Shown here piece by piece: positions 63,713 to 64,000 of a stretch of DNA of 64,000 nucleotides. Both the position numbers and the translations under genes were made by a program. This DNA comes from Panacagrimonas sp046594215 (lineage in GTDB: Bacteria; Pseudomonadota; Gammaproteobacteria; Nevskiales; Nevskiaceae): contig JBKJPX010000030.1 in assembly GCA_046594215.1 (NCBI GenBank), positions 62,001-126,000 on the forward strand, written 5' to 3'. Each line of letters opens with the position of its first letter. The first letter of the stretch is position 1. The notes under the pieces were generated by a model. The model made no database searches. It had not been told where the DNA came from and saw nothing but the letters and a program-made list of their open reading frames with translations.

Positions 63713-64000
63713 ATGACCAGCGGCGGCAACAGCAAGCTTTGGGGTGGAAGATTCACGGAGTCCACGTCCAGCCTGATGGAAAGCTTCAGCGAGTCGGTCA
63801 GCTTCGACCGCCGGCTCTATCGTCAGGACATCGCCGGCAGCCAGGCGCACGCGCGCATGCTGGAGAAGGTCGGCGTGCTCAGCGCAGTCGACACGGAGGC
63901 GATCGTGAAGGGACTCGACGCGATCCGCGCCGAGATCGAGGCGGGCCGATTCGATTGGAAGACCGAGCTCGAAGATGTGCACATGAACATCGAGTCGGAG
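63713..64000 (+). CDS. argH: Argininosuccinate lyase, N-terminal part (3' end outside window)
   Basis: The last step of arginine synthesis, splitting argininosuccinate to arginine and fumarate. Only the first 96 residues are in view, running open to the window edge. They read SKLWGGRFTESTSSLMESFS, then FDRRLYRQDIAGSQAHARML and the start of the active-site segment EDVHMNIESE, all diagnostic. It is divergent from algZ, completing the argH/algZ/algR/hemC order. Confidence 0.97.
   Translation, partial: MTSGGNSKLWGGRFTESTSSLMESFSESVSFDRRLYRQDIAGSQAHARMLEKVGVLSAVDTEAIVKGLDAIRAEIEAGRFDWKTELEDVHMNIESE

Overview
This window is the replication-origin region of a high-GC gammaproteobacterial chromosome. 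Its core is the syntenic block yidC-yidD-rnpA-rpmH / dnaA-dnaN-recF-gyrB. Other gammaproteobacterial signs are ubiB/ubiJ/ubiE, PlsB-type acyltransferase, glnL-glnG, and the hemC-hemD-hemX-hemY / algR-algZ / argH order seen in pseudomonads, xanthomonads and relatives. Together with a LexA-ImuA-ImuB-DnaE2 mutasome, a fused fatty acyl-CoA reductase and a WS/DGAT protein, this suggests an environmental, lipid-storing lineage near Nevskiales/Steroidobacter/Xanthomonadales; that placement is inference.

Layout. 0-10 kb: the end of a condensation/acyltransferase-fold protein, glnA (minus), glyQ, three unrelated genes (lipoprotein, GST, metallo-beta-lactamase hydrolase), glyS, gmhB, folB (minus), a HisN-type phosphatase and an ALDH3-type aldehyde dehydrogenase. 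11-20.6 kb: TetR regulator, ctpA, then a mostly minus-strand run ubiE-ubiJ-ubiB, DUF971, mnmE, yidC, yidD, rnpA, rpmH. 20.6-27 kb: the origin itself, dnaA, dnaN, recF carrying two perfect parS sites, and gyrB. 27-32 kb: TetR regulator, two-domain fatty acyl-CoA reductase, a DUF5924/DUF2914 membrane protein, apaG. 32-40.4 kb (minus): an AsmA/YdbH-like envelope protein and a five-gene SOS operon lexA-VOC-imuA-imuB-dnaE2 behind a perfect LexA box. 40.4-48.2 kb: acyl-CoA synthetase, Tyr phosphatase, WS/DGAT acyltransferase, DUF4124 protein, glnL-glnG behind sigma-54/NtrC signals, and a monooxygenase-fold protein. 48.2-57.6 kb: two YceI proteins with cytochrome b561, M2 dipeptidyl carboxypeptidase with a POT peptide importer, DUF4112, plsB, FKBP lipoprotein. 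57.7-64 kb: hemY-hemX-hemD-hemC, algR-algZ (all minus) and the start of argH.

How the parts fit. Nitrogen control is complete in this window: glnA, its regulators glnL/glnG, and candidate sigma-54 promoters at both loci with an NtrC-like site at glnL. Acyl-CoA synthetase, fatty acyl-CoA reductase, aldehyde dehydrogenase, WS/DGAT and PlsB together could make and interconvert fatty alcohols, aldehydes, wax esters and phospholipid. The lexA operon supplies inducible error-prone repair. No transposase, integrase, CRISPR array, rRNA or tRNA was recognised. I found no convincing wholly new system; the best leads are regulatory (glnL promoter, the VOC gene in the SOS operon, the operator-like array before the TetR gene) and organisational (split glyQ/glyS, mnmE separated from mnmG/parAB).
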